A stretch of 64,000 nucleotides of DNA from Clostridium sp. JN-9 (GTDB lineage Bacteria > Bacillota > Clostridia > Clostridiales > Clostridiaceae): assembly GCF_004103695.1 (NCBI RefSeq), contig NZ_CP035280.1, positions 1,116,001 to 1,180,000 of the forward strand, read 5' to 3'. This document shows, piece after piece, positions 26,951-35,833 of the stretch. Each line of letters starts with the position of its first letter. The stretch's first letter is position 1. Below the pieces are notes generated by a model, which saw nothing but the letters and a program-made list of their open reading frames with translations, did no database searches and was not told where the DNA came from. A program made the translations under genes and the position numbers.

Positions 26951-28054
26951 TTAATAGCCTCCTCTTCCTAATTTATCTAAATGAACCTTTACATTAACTT
27001 TTATATCAGATTTGGAAACCACGTCATTCCAATCCTGTCCGGTGTCCCTGCCATACTTTGCTGCTGCAACCCTTCCTAGTTCCAGGCAGTCTACTTTATA
27101 ATCATTTTGCATTTTTTTTATAAAATCATAGCAATTTTTCTTTACTAAAGAACTTAAATCACCTTCTAACTTTTTTTGTGTATCAGGTTTTGAAAACAAG
27201 GCAGTATCCTTATAAATTTCATCTGCTATCCTGTCAGCTGTTATATCTACATTTATTATAAATTTATATTTTCCTTCTTCCTTTAAACACTTAGTTTTGG
27301 TTTTGGCATGTGCTTCCATATTAACATATTTTTTAGGGGTGTTTTGAATTGTAAGTATACCACGGGAGTCTCCCTGAAGTAAAATATTCATCCATTTAGC
27401 TTCATCCACGTTTATTTTAGCCACCATTTTATCGGACTTAAATAATGCTTCCCCAGTTACTTGTATTCTATCATCTTTTATTTCTATATATGGAAGACTT
27501 ACATTTCTTCCTTCTGAATCTATTTTTGCAAACATGTCAATAAGCTTATAATTGTCCTCGAAAAAAATATTATTAATTAAATTTTTAGCTAGTCCTTCTA
27601 TAAAATCCACTGGACTGTCATATCCCTTAACTTTAGTTTTAAAAATATCCTCTGATTTTCCTTTACACACAAGGCAATATGGTGTACCAACTACCTGGGG
27701 ATTATTAAATAATATATCCATATCATTCCTTACACCAGATCTGCAAAAATCTTCCGAATAAATATGTACCCTTTCACCGCCAAGAACAAAGGGCTTATCG
27801 TTTTTAAGCTGTCTATTCTCCCTTGTATCTCCAATACTTAATGACTTACCTACTTTCACATCACTTTCAATAGAATTTGCCCTAAACAAATAGACACATA
27901 TTGGCAGACTGTATTCATTATTATTTTCTAAATCAACACCTGTTCCAATAGCCATATCAACTTCTTCAATTGGAACTTTTTCCTTACCTGCTTTAAAAGC
28001 TGTTATAAATGCTATTACAATAAATATTATTAAAAACCTATAATTTTTTTTCAT
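26951..28054 (-). CDS. gerC: Spore germination protein, Ger(x)C family, without lipobox
   Basis: About 367 residues. The Ger(x)C pattern is present: an N-terminal hydrophobic segment, PIEEVDMAIGTGVD, VLGGERVHIYSEDF, and a C-terminal half ending in WNDVVSKSDIKVNVKVHL. In a GerA-type receptor the C subunit is normally a lipoprotein of the spore inner membrane. Here the usual Leu-x-Gly-Cys lipobox is missing: the region after the hydrophobic stretch reads FITAFKAGKEK and there is no Cys in the first 45 residues. It may be held by an uncleaved helix instead. ATG 28054 (after AAAGG) is preferred to TTG 28063. Confidence 0.85.
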   Translation of the reverse strand: MKKNYRFLIIFIVIAFITAFKAGKEKVPIEEVDMAIGTGVDLENNNEYSLPICVYLFRANSIESDVKVGKSLSIGDTRENRQLKNDKPFVLGGERVHIYSEDFCRSGVRNDMDILFNNPQVVGTPYCLVCKGKSEDIFKTKVKGYDSPVDFIEGLAKNLINNIFFEDNYKLIDMFAKIDSEGRNVSLPYIEIKDDRIQVTGEALFKSDKMVAKINVDEAKWMNILLQGDSRGILTIQNTPKKYVNMEAHAKTKTKCLKEEGKYKFIINVDITADRIADEIYKDTALFSKPDTQKKLEGDLSSLVKKNCYDFIKKMQNDYKVDCLELGRVAAAKYGRDTGQDWNDVVSKSDIKVNVKVHLDKLGRGGY

Positions 28055-28071
28055 ACATCTCAACCTTTATT

Positions 28072-29151
28072 TTAAGATAATTTGAATCGTACCAAAATAG
28101 CAATTACAGTTGCATATATTAAATTATAAATTACAAATATAGGTATCATGATTCCAGTAATATTTCTAGCCGCTATTTCATTAGGATATAAATAATAGGT
28201 AATAACCAATAATATGGGATAAATAGCTATTAAAAATTTCTTTGAGCTGAATTTTGAGTAAAGACTAGATGAAATACATTGAATAGCAAAGCCATGTAAA
28301 GCCAAACTTCTAAAAGCTACAAAACACCATGAAAACATGAATAAAAATATAAAGTTATTTAATATAGGGATGGGAACACTGCCAGCTGGTGTCATATATG
28401 GCCAGATGCGCTTTACTGTAATATCTGGTCCCAAATAAAATATAGTTACAAACACATTCCATGTATATATAAATGTTACTATTAAAACTCCTATAAGACC
28501 AAATTTCCTTACATTCTTCTTATCTCCTAAAAAGGGATATATGAGGAATATAATTTCTGCATTACTATAAGCTGTTAAAGTCTTCAAACTGCCCTTTAAA
28601 ATTTTTTTAGCACCGGTGCCGAAAACAGGCAATATATTTAAAATATTTATCTTTTCTAAAGAAAATACTGGTACGATTACTACTAAAATAGAAACATAGA
28701 AAATAATTTCACTTATTCTTCCAATCTCTTTTATATTCTTGGAGGCTATATACAGGCTTATGGCAATTACTATTGCTATAACTTTTATATTGCTCATAAA
28801 ATCAACAACAAAGGTTCTATATATATTTGAAAAAGCAGCAGTGACACTTGTTAAATAAATGATATATTGTATTAAATAAAGGAAATTAAATATAGATCCA
28901 AGCTTATTCCCAAAACACTTTTTGCTTACAGCCAGTATATTGTCATTAGGGAATTTTTTGCTTATATATGCTGCTAAAAGTACAATATATATTGGGTAAA
29001 TTGAACCAATAATTACTGATATCCATCCATCCTGCTTAGCTGCTTCTACTACATCCCTAGGTAAGCTTAACATTGCAATTCCAGCAATGGCTCCAACAAT
29101 AATAAAAGCAAACTGAGTATTAGTTAATAAATTATTCGCTTTTTTATCCAT
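28072..29151 (-). CDS. gerB: Spore germination permease, GerAB/GerB family
   Basis: 359 residues with about ten membrane helices of the amino acid/polyamine/organocation type and no soluble domain. The start (MDKKANNLLTNTQFAFIIVG, AMLSLPRDVV) is characteristic of endospore germination permeases, which bind the germinant in the spore inner membrane. The start lies 1 base after the gerA stop and 8 bases separate its stop from gerC, so the three are one operon. Confidence 0.92.
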   Translation of the reverse strand: MDKKANNLLTNTQFAFIIVGAIAGIAMLSLPRDVVEAAKQDGWISVIIGSIYPIYIVLLAAYISKKFPNDNILAVSKKCFGNKLGSIFNFLYLIQYIIYLTSVTAAFSNIYRTFVVDFMSNIKVIAIVIAISLYIASKNIKEIGRISEIIFYVSILVVIVPVFSLEKINILNILPVFGTGAKKILKGSLKTLTAYSNAEIIFLIYPFLGDKKNVRKFGLIGVLIVTFIYTWNVFVTIFYLGPDITVKRIWPYMTPAGSVPIPILNNFIFLFMFSWCFVAFRSLALHGFAIQCISSSLYSKFSSKKFLIAIYPILLVITYYLYPNEIAARNITGIMIPIFVIYNLIYATVIAILVRFKLS

Positions 29152-29152
29152 T

Positions 29153-30637
29153 TTATTTTCTCCTAGACTTTTCCCTGAAATCTGTCTGTCTCACAGGATT
29201 ATCATTTGGAATAGCTTCAGGTCTGTTATTCATTTCGAACAAAGGTGCACGAACAAATATATCCTTCATATCACCCTTTTTAAATTGAAGATATGGTACT
29301 CCAAAGCTATCTGTAGAGCATAATTCCACTAAAATAATAAGCCACCCAATGCCTATGCCCAGTATACCCATTAAATTGGCCAAAACCAGCATAGGAAACC
29401 TTAATATTCTAATTTCTAACATATCATGATTAGGTATTAAAAAACTGGCTACTACAGTAATTCCAATTACAAGGACTGTAGATGGACTTACTATTTTTGA
29501 TTTAACTGCTGTATCTCCAATAATAATACCCCCCACAACACTCATTGTCTGTGCTATTTTGCTGGGTAATCTAAGACCGCCTTCCCTAAGAAATTCTATT
29601 ATTAATTCCATAGAAAGTATTTCAAGAAAAGGACTTAAAGCTATACCTATTCTGGATTGAACTATTGGCACATATAGCTTTATAGGTATAAGCTCCGGAT
29701 TAAATCTTAGAAAAGTTAAATATATTGATGGCAGTGTTATTGTAATAAATATAGCTGTTAAGCGAAGTACCCTATAAAAAGTGGCAACTGTAGTCCTTTG
29801 AGCATAATCGTCCATGGTCTGAAAAAATTCCTCTATAACAGTTGGTGCTGTAATTACAATAGGGGTGTTTTCTATAATAATTGCTATTCTTCCTTCCATT
29901 ATTTTAGCTTCAACAACATCTGGTCTTTCAGTAGTATACATCTGAGGGAACACAGTATATGCTTTTTCTTCTATAAACTGCTGTATGTAATTACCAGCTG
30001 GAATCATATCCACATCTATATTTTTTATTTTTTTTTCTATATTGTTTACTATATCTTTATCTGCTATATCACCTATGTAAATTACTGCTAAATCCGTTTG
30101 AGATCTTCTGCCTACAGTAAAAATGTCTACCTTCAGGTTTTCATCCTTTACTCTTCTTCTTATCATACTTATATTAGTTTCTATATTTTCAGTAAAACCT
30201 TCCTTACTTCCCCTTATAACGCTTTCATTTTGCGGTTCTTCTACACCTCGATATATTCCATCTATAGTATCAGCTATTATATAATCTTCTTCATTATCTA
30301 AAAATACTATGGTTCTGCCTCTTTTAGCTGCATCCATTACCTTATTTATATCTTTTTCAACTACAGTATTGCTCATAGCTATATACTTTTTGCAGACGTA
30401 ACTGCTTAAATCCATCTTATTATGTAAGTCTTCCCTCACGTAAAGCATAAGAGGAGTTAATATATCTCTATCTATAATATCTTTATTTGCTAAAGCGTTA
30501 ACATATAATATAGCTGCTTCCAGCGGTGCCTCATTTCCTATAATAATATTCTTTACTACAATATTCTGAGCATTTCCCATACCTTCACGAATAATATTAA
30601 TTTTCTCCTGTAATGTTTTTTCTTCCAATATATTCAC
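29153..30637 (-). CDS. gerA: Spore germination protein, GerA family
   Basis: 494 residues: an N-terminal soluble domain (about 1-270), then five or so membrane helices (about 280-440) and a short cytoplasmic tail. Motifs include VAVIYIGDIAD-like LAVIYIGDIADKD, ENTPIVITAPTVIEEFFQ and RIGIALSPFLEILSMELIIEFLREGGLRLP, all typical of GerAA/SpoVAF proteins. It forms the germinant receptor channel with GerB and GerC. The start is GTG 30637 with AAGGGG upstream. The IS3-type element begins 20 bases upstream of the start codon and may have separated the operon from its original promoter. Confidence 0.93.
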   Translation of the reverse strand: MNILEEKTLQEKINIIREGMGNAQNIVVKNIIIGNEAPLEAAILYVNALANKDIIDRDILTPLMLYVREDLHNKMDLSSYVCKKYIAMSNTVVEKDINKVMDAAKRGRTIVFLDNEEDYIIADTIDGIYRGVEEPQNESVIRGSKEGFTENIETNISMIRRRVKDENLKVDIFTVGRRSQTDLAVIYIGDIADKDIVNNIEKKIKNIDVDMIPAGNYIQQFIEEKAYTVFPQMYTTERPDVVEAKIMEGRIAIIIENTPIVITAPTVIEEFFQTMDDYAQRTTVATFYRVLRLTAIFITITLPSIYLTFLRFNPELIPIKLYVPIVQSRIGIALSPFLEILSMELIIEFLREGGLRLPSKIAQTMSVVGGIIIGDTAVKSKIVSPSTVLVIGITVVASFLIPNHDMLEIRILRFPMLVLANLMGILGIGIGWLIILVELCSTDSFGVPYLQFKKGDMKDIFVRAPLFEMNNRPEAIPNDNPVRQTDFREKSRRK

Positions 30638-30725
30638 CGGATTGGCCCCTTTATTTTGGACAAAATCTTACCAAAGCTACGAATATCTTAATATTTTAAA
30701 ATTATTTATCAAAACTCCCATCCAA

Positions 30726-31610
30726 CTATAAATGAATTGCCATACTTTCAATTTCTTTCCCCATATTCTGTATATAAAACTCATTTGGAGTTTTGTATTT
30801 AAGGCTTGAGTGAAGCCTCCTAGTGTTGTATCTTTTCATAAACCTTGCTACTTCTGCATATGCATCCTTGTAACTATCAAATTCATATATACCTATGCAT
30901 TCATCTTCAAAGATCCTGTGGAAAGACTCAATATGAGCATTTTTATTGGGAGTTCTGCTTGGAATCCTTTCATGATAAATGTTTATATCTTTACAGCTTC
31001 CTTCAAATATATTACTGATAAACTGTGGGCCATTATCAGTCCTAATGACTGGCTTGCCTTCACTGTCAAGCAGATCTCTCCTAATCAGGCAGCGTCTTAT
31101 TAAGCTTGCTGCATCTGAGCCTGTACATCTATAGCCCATGTAATAATCGATTATGGATCTATCAAAAACATCTATTACTGACAATACAAAGAAAAACTTA
31201 TCTTCACCAATAATATAACCATATTTGATGTCTGCCTCCCAGAGTTCGTTTGACTTTTTAACTATCCTATTGACTGATATTGAGCTTTTAACATGAGGCT
31301 TGATAACTCTTTGTTTCTTGAGTATATTGAGTTCTTTACACAGCCTGTACACCTTCTTATGATTAATAATCAGGTTGTATTCTTTCATCAAATCGTGGGT
31401 AATTTTATGATAGCCATAGAAGAAAGCATCACCCTGGATTAGCTCCATAATGTTGTCTTTAATCTCTTCATCACATATCTTTTTACCACTTGTTGTAATA
31501 GAATATCCTACAATAGGTCTTCCAACATTCTCTGGCTTCACCTTAACTTTATTTTCACTTGAGACATGATAGTAATATGTAGATCGGCTTAAACCAGCGT
31601 ATTTCAGCAC
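30726..31610 (-). CDS. IS3-family transposase OrfB (integrase core)
   Basis: It has an HTH_21-like N-terminal part (GYHKITHDLMKEYNLIINHKKVYRLC) and an rve DDE domain: Asp in LWEADIKYGYI, Asp in VIRTDNGPQFIS and Glu in NAHIESFHRIFEDE. The open frame extends upstream to overlap orfA, and the real product is probably an OrfAB fusion made by -1 frameshifting at A AAA AAG (within 31679-31689). All catalytic residues are present, so the element may be active. Confidence 0.9.
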   Translation of the reverse strand: MLKYAGLSRSTYYYHVSSENKVKVKPENVGRPIVGYSITTSGKKICDEEIKDNIMELIQGDAFFYGYHKITHDLMKEYNLIINHKKVYRLCKELNILKKQRVIKPHVKSSISVNRIVKKSNELWEADIKYGYIIGEDKFFFVLSVIDVFDRSIIDYYMGYRCTGSDAASLIRRCLIRRDLLDSEGKPVIRTDNGPQFISNIFEGSCKDINIYHERIPSRTPNKNAHIESFHRIFEDECIGIYEFDSYKDAYAEVARFMKRYNTRRLHSSLKYKTPNEFYIQNMGKEIESMAIHL

Positions 31611-31666
31611 TAACGTTATTTTATAACCTTGCCTTATATAATGCCTGGCTACCTGAAATCTATCAT

Positions 31667-31975
31667 CTATAGAAAGCTCTTTTTTTTTAATAAGTCCTTT
31701 AAAATTGCTATTTCAAGGTCTTTTTCACCAAGCGTTTTTTTCAATAAATCATTTTCTTTTTCTATTTCTTTATTAGAATTAATTGAATTAAAGTTACTTG
31801 ATTTTGGGCCCCTGGCAAAGCCAGCTTTAGCAGCATCCTTTTTCTTTTTTACCCATGTATTAATGGTTGTAGATGGTATATTATGATTTCTTGCAACCAA
31901 CGTCATGTTACCCGTTTCGCCTACTTCTTTTAACACCTGCTCCTTAATCTCTTTTGAATAACAGCTACCTTTCAT
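31667..31975 (-). CDS. IS3-family transposase OrfA (HTH)
   Basis: 102 residues: a helix-turn-helix of the HTH_Tnp_1 type (CYSKEIKEQVLKEVGETGNM, then NIPSTTINTWVKKKKD) and a C-terminal leucine-zipper-like helix (KEIEKENDLLKKTLGEKDLE). It ends shortly after a run of nine A, the frameshift site joining it to OrfB. Confidence 0.9.
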   Translation of the reverse strand: MKGSCYSKEIKEQVLKEVGETGNMTLVARNHNIPSTTINTWVKKKKDAAKAGFARGPKSSNFNSINSNKEIEKENDLLKKTLGEKDLEIAILKDLLKKKSFL

Positions 31976-32033
31976 TAATTCTTCCTCCTTAAGCTTCTAA
32001 TATTATTTTAGCTAAAGGTTCGTAGATTGTCCA

Positions 32034-32398
32034 AATCAATTAAGGGGCTTAAGAGTTCACCACCCAATATTGTAAAAAAGGATAATATAATTTTCTTTAT
32101 GTATGTTAGTTTTATCCTTTGTAGATTTAATTATTCCTAAGTGTAACAAAAATATTAGGGCTTATAACCTCTCACCATAAAATTAGAAGGCTAAAGCTTG
32201 TAATATCTTTCTTTTTCGTTGAATATCTAAATATGCCATTTTTTATGCTGCTTATGATTTCTTAAGTGCATTTGTCATACTGTGTTACAATGGTAATTAA
32301 TTTACCGAATTATGCATTCACTTTGTAAGAAAACATATATTAGTTTCGTTTATATAAATGAGAAGCTTCTACGACATTGAGAGGAAGGAGACAAAATT
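32034..32398. other. Intergenic region before ECF sigma gene
   Basis: 365 bases without a gene. I see no convincing RNA or repeat. An autoregulated ECF promoter would be expected near its right end, but no motif can be assigned with confidence. Confidence 0.4.
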
Positions 32399-32992
32399 GT
32401 GAAAATAACTGAATCAAATTTAGTTGAACAATTAAAGAAAAAGAACACAAAAGCATTGGAGTTTTTGATAGATAATTATAGTAATCTAATATATAAAGTT
32501 ATATATAATGTCTTAAATAATTATAGTCAAAGAGGATTAATCGAAGAATGTCTAAATGATGTTTTTTTGAGTATTTGGAACAATGCAGATATGTTTACTG
32601 GTAAACCTGAAAAATTTGTACACTGGATTTGTGCAATAGGGAAATATAAAGCAATTGATTATCAAAGAAAGATTATAAAAAATAGGGAAATTATTGATAT
32701 TGATGATTGCAATATTATTTCTAATTTGACAACTGAAGATAAGGTACTGGCTAATGAAAATATGAAAGAATTATTTCAATATATTGATGAAATGAGTGAT
32801 ACTAATAGAAAAATATTTATAATGAGATATTATTTAGAAAAAAGTATAGATGAAATTGCTGCGGATTTAGGAGTAACAAGAAATGTTGTAGATACAAGAA
32901 TTTGCAGATGTAAAAAATTATTAAAGTTAAGACTTCAAAATATTAAAAAGGAGGAAAATGACAATGGACAATATATACAAATACCTGAATGA
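32399..32992 (+). CDS. ECF-type RNA polymerase sigma factor
   Basis: 197 residues with GTG start after GAGGAAGGAG. Region 2 includes LIYKVIYNVLNNYSQRG, ECLNDVFLSIW and KFVHWICAIGKYKAIDYQRK. Region 4 is a C-terminal helix-turn-helix (RYYLEKSIDEIAADLGVTRNVVDTRICRCKK, residues about 140-170). The 3' end overlaps the next gene, which has the layout of its membrane anti-sigma factor, so the two are coupled. The signal is unknown. Confidence 0.92.
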   Translation: MKITESNLVEQLKKKNTKALEFLIDNYSNLIYKVIYNVLNNYSQRGLIEECLNDVFLSIWNNADMFTGKPEKFVHWICAIGKYKAIDYQRKIIKNREIIDIDDCNIISNLTTEDKVLANENMKELFQYIDEMSDTNRKIFIMRYYLEKSIDEIAADLGVTRNVVDTRICRCKKLLKLRLQNIKKEENDNGQYIQIPE

Positions 32993-34343
32993 TATACAAA
33001 TGGATATAGATGAAATTAATTCTATTGATATAGAACTAGATAATGTAACTAAAAAAAGGTTAAAAAATAATTTATTGAAGAATATTAAAAAAGAAAGATT
33101 TGCAAAAAAATCTAAATATAAAGTGGCAGTAGCCGCAGTAATAGCAGTTTTATTAATTAATGCAGGAATACCTGCCATTGCAAAAAATATACCTAACTTA
33201 CAATCTATAATTCAACAAATGCACAGTGATGGATATGATAACGGACAGTATGAAAAATATCCTAAAGTTTTGAACAAAAGTGTAACTGATAAAGGAGTAA
33301 CTGTTACTATAAATGAGATATTAACTGATAGTAATAACTTAACCATAGGATACACTATAAAAAGCAAAAGTGATATAAGAGGAATTATGAAGACATCAAA
33401 TGAAATTATTGAAAATCAAGCAAAAAATAATTCTTTTGAGCCATTTACTCTAGTTAAATATACAAAAATTAATGGGAAAAATGTTATGAGTGGATCATCA
33501 TCTGAGGGCAAATATTTAGACAAGTATACTTATATAAATTCAGAAACTATGAATATTGACGATAAAAGCCTGCCTTCTATTATTAATGTTGATTTAAATA
33601 TAAAGAATATTTATGATGTAAATGGGAATTGGAATTTTAAATTTACTGTGCCAAAGAATGTTACAGCAAAAGATAGCAAGGTTTTTGAGCCTAATGTTAA
33701 AGTTGATTTTCCATATGGAAAAGTTAATATAGAAAAAATAAGCTTTACACCTATAAGCACAAGCATAGAAACTACTCTTTATAATGACAAAAATACAAAT
33801 GTTGGTTGGTTTATTTTTGATGATAAAGGTAATGAAATCTTACCAAGAGGTGGATTTTCAAGTAATGGAAGATATATACACACTTTTAATAGTGTAAATA
33901 CTATTCCAAAATATATAACTGTTATACCATATGAGATTAATTCCAATAAACCTGAATTGAAAAAATACAAAACCAATGATGGTTCAACATTAATACCACC
34001 AATTTATAAAGATATAAATGGAACATACCCAATAGAACTTTCTCAGGGGGAAATGGGTAAAATAATAGTGAAATCAATAACTACTGCAAAAGATAAAACG
34101 ATAGTTAAATATAACGTAGAAGGAAATGCTCCATTTTTACAAGCTAGAGAATTATATATATTGGATGATAAAGGTAATGCAGTCCAAAGCAGCTCAAATA
34201 CATTTAATATAGAAAAGCATGGCGATTATACCATGGAATTTCCACCTTTGAATAAAAACATAAAATACAAAATAGGAACAAACGATTTGGGATGCTATGA
34301 AATACAAAATAATCTTAAATTAAAGATAAATCTTACTAAATAG
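32964..34343 (+). CDS. Membrane anti-sigma factor, DUF4179-type
   Basis: About 459 residues: a short cytoplasmic N-terminus (about 1-50, the sigma-binding part), one membrane helix (about 54-72, VAVAAVIAVLLINAGIPAIA) and a large extracytoplasmic part built of beta-rich domains as in DUF4179/DUF5643 proteins that accompany clostridial ECF sigma factors. ATG 32964 is preferred to ATG 32958 because AAGGAGG ends 9 bases before it. It overlaps the sigma gene. It probably holds the sigma factor at the membrane until an envelope signal arrives. Confidence 0.82.
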   Translation: MDNIYKYLNDIQMDIDEINSIDIELDNVTKKRLKNNLLKNIKKERFAKKSKYKVAVAAVIAVLLINAGIPAIAKNIPNLQSIIQQMHSDGYDNGQYEKYPKVLNKSVTDKGVTVTINEILTDSNNLTIGYTIKSKSDIRGIMKTSNEIIENQAKNNSFEPFTLVKYTKINGKNVMSGSSSEGKYLDKYTYINSETMNIDDKSLPSIINVDLNIKNIYDVNGNWNFKFTVPKNVTAKDSKVFEPNVKVDFPYGKVNIEKISFTPISTSIETTLYNDKNTNVGWFIFDDKGNEILPRGGFSSNGRYIHTFNSVNTIPKYITVIPYEINSNKPELKKYKTNDGSTLIPPIYKDINGTYPIELSQGEMGKIIVKSITTAKDKTIVKYNVEGNAPFLQARELYILDDKGNAVQSSSNTFNIEKHGDYTMEFPPLNKNIKYKIGTNDLGCYEIQNNLKLKINLTK

Positions 34344-34357
34344 ATGTAAAGTAAAAC

Positions 34358-34402
34358 TAAAGCTCATTTATGTTATGCTGTATAATGTAAATGAGTTTTA
34401 AT
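34358..34402 (+). terminator. Terminator of sigma/anti-sigma operon
   Basis: AAAGCTCATTTA pairs with TAAATGAGTTTT across a loop of about 18 bases, ending in TTTT. Confidence 0.7.
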
Positions 34403-34441
34403 TCTAATAAAAAATAGCAACAAAAACTGTCCCTGTTTTTT

Positions 34442-34452
34442 AAGGCACCTGA
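34442..34452. repeat. AAGGCACCTGA repeat, copy 1
   Basis: One of three copies of (GT)AAGGCACCTGA(CC) in this gap; others at 35301 and 35523. All follow a T-rich, often ...CCNTTNTT-like stretch. Confidence 0.6.
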
Positions 34453-34468
34453 TTCTCTGAAAGGCTAT

Positions 34469-34948
34469 AACTTATTCCATTGGTCAATTGAAAAAGTAAA
34501 TTCCAGTTTGAAAAAGTAACTTCAACCTATAAAAGGGATTAAAAAGTATTGCATAAGAAAAGAGGTTTATTTTGCCTAATATCTGGAACAAAAATGCAAT
34601 AATTAACTATTAAATAGACAGGATAACATAAATTTTGGTATACAAAACAAAGGTGAGAAATAATCCATCTATTTTGTAAAAGTAATTTCCACCTCAGTAT
34701 TTTCTTAACCATCTAGTCAACATTATAACTGTAATTGATCATATTATCAAGGATGCTTCGCACCGCATAGCGGCTCCGTCCTTGACAATCTGTCCAATTA
34801 CAAATTAGGAGTAGTTAAGATGGTTAAGGATAGTTATGTGAATGAACTTTGCACAACTAAAATCCACCCATTAATTTGAAAAACTAACTTCCACATTGAA
34901 ATTCTCATGGGTGGAATTTACTATTTCAATTAATAAACTTATTCCATT
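34469..34948. mobile_element. Non-coding element with inverted-repeat ends and direct-repeat flanks
   Basis: The 13-bp direct repeat AACTTATTCCATT occurs at 34469-34481 and 34936-34948. Just inside are inverted repeats (AATTGAAAAAGTAAATTCCA at 34486-34505 and its one-mismatch complement at 34911-34930). Several more TTGAAAAAGTAACTT-like boxes lie inside at both ends, a layout reminiscent of IS21-family termini. No transposase is present. It is probably a solo or deletion derivative. Confidence 0.6.
34704..34828. other. Nested inverted repeat, about 125 nt
   Basis: Three nested arms: CTTAACCATCT (34704) with AGATGGTTAAG (34818), GTAATTG (34731) with CAATTAC (34795), and TCAAGGA (34747) with TCCTTGA (34779). 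The centre (GCTTCGCACCGCATAGCGG) is far more GC-rich than its surroundings. It lies inside the element at 34469-34948. It may be a structured RNA or a DNA recognition hairpin. Confidence 0.65.
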
Positions 34949-35047
34949 AGATACAAGATTTGTAATACTTATTACATATGTTACTATTGTGTGATATAAT
35001 GGTAATTATTATGATAAGCTTAAAAAATATTTAAGTGAGGGTTTAAT

Positions 35048-35227
35048 ATGAGGACTAATCTTATTACAATTATTGCTGTTATTATCAATTTTACTTTACT
35101 AATTGCACTTATAATAGTGATATATAAAGCGATTCAAGGATTTAAAAACTTTATTAACAAAAATAAAGAGATGGATAAGAAGTTAGATATTATTTTGAAT
35201 AAATTAAAGGATGAAGAAGATAAATGA
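35048..35227 (+). CDS. Small membrane protein, 59 aa (DUF4083-like)
   Basis: A start codon after GTGAGGG gives 59 residues: one strong helix (ITIIAVIINFTLLIALIIVI, about 6-26) then an amphipathic charged tail (NKNKEMDKKLDIILNKLKDE). This layout matches the many small single-helix Firmicute proteins grouped as DUF4083. A TATAAT at about 34996 with TTACAT 17 bp upstream may be its promoter. The function is unknown. Confidence 0.65.
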   Translation: MRTNLITIIAVIINFTLLIALIIVIYKAIQGFKNFINKNKEMDKKLDIILNKLKDEEDK

Positions 35228-35300
35228 TGCTTATAAATACGCAATATTAGCAGATGTACGTTAAATGAAAGTCATGTTACCTTTTAAGGTTATTGCTTTT

Positions 35301-35315
35301 GTAAGGCACCTGACC
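35301..35315. repeat. GTAAGGCACCTGACC repeat, copy 2
   Basis: Second copy of the family seen at 34442 and 35523. Confidence 0.6.
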
Positions 35316-35355
35316 AATTGTAAAAAGTTATTAATAATTAAGGAAGGTAATAGCG

Positions 35356-35473
35356 TGAAAAAAAGTTTAATTTTTTTATTGGAAAGGCATATTTGATATA
35401 TGTCAGAGATAAAGAAGTGGAGAAAGTTTACATTTTTAATCCAATAAGAGGTGAATATCATTTAATGAAATAA
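35356..35473 (+). pseudogene. Possible small gene broken in a poly-A run
   Basis: AAGGAAGG precedes GTG 35356. The start frame ends at once, but the +1 frame reads on as GKAYLIYVRDKEVEKVYIF then NPIRGEYHLMK and stops at 35473. One extra A in the A7 run would join them into a 39-residue protein. It could be a decayed remnant, a sequencing error, or chance. Confidence 0.3.
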
Positions 35474-35833
35474 ATGCAAGAGGTTAAGAAAATGATTAGC
35501 AGCAAAAACTATTTCCGTTCTTGTAAGGCACCTGACCCTTTTCTGAGACAATCAAAAAAGCTGTGAAAAAAGGTGAATTCACAGCTTCCTGTTAATTAAA
35601 GGGGGACTTTAATTACTAAAAAGTTTTTTTAAGATAAATATGTTTTTTATCTATGCTTTTATAATAAGGTATAAGTATGACAGTTCTATGACAAAAATGA
35701 AATAATTCTGTTAATAAATTATATATAAATTGTGTATATAGGTTCTTCAATTAAATATCTGACATAAATCGGGTGCTGCCTGGTTACATATGACAAAATT
35801 CGGGTGCTGCCTGGTTACATTCGACATTTGCAT
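35474..35833. other. Intergenic region with repeats
   Basis: It holds the third GTAAGGCACCTGACC copy (35523-35538), a hairpin AAGCTGTGAA/TTCACAGCTT (35559-35587) and the tandem repeat at 35759-35826. No gene is seen. Confidence 0.6.
35759..35826. repeat. Tandem repeat, 31-bp period
   Basis: CGGGTGCTGCCTGGTTACAT occurs at 35770-35789 and 35801-35820, each preceded by TGACA plus A/T bases and followed by another GACA. It lies at the 3' end of the amidase gene. Confidence 0.8.

Larger units (their letters stand above)
30657..32033. mobile_element. IS3-family insertion sequence (IS150-like)
   Basis: About 1377 bp with ends TGGACAAAATCT (from 30657) and TGGACAATCTACGAA (minus strand, ending at 32033). 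It holds two overlapping minus-strand frames, orfA and orfB, of the IS3 type. The target duplication is unclear because the flanks are AT-rich. It is inserted just upstream of gerA in the region where a sigma-G-type promoter would be expected. Confidence 0.85.
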
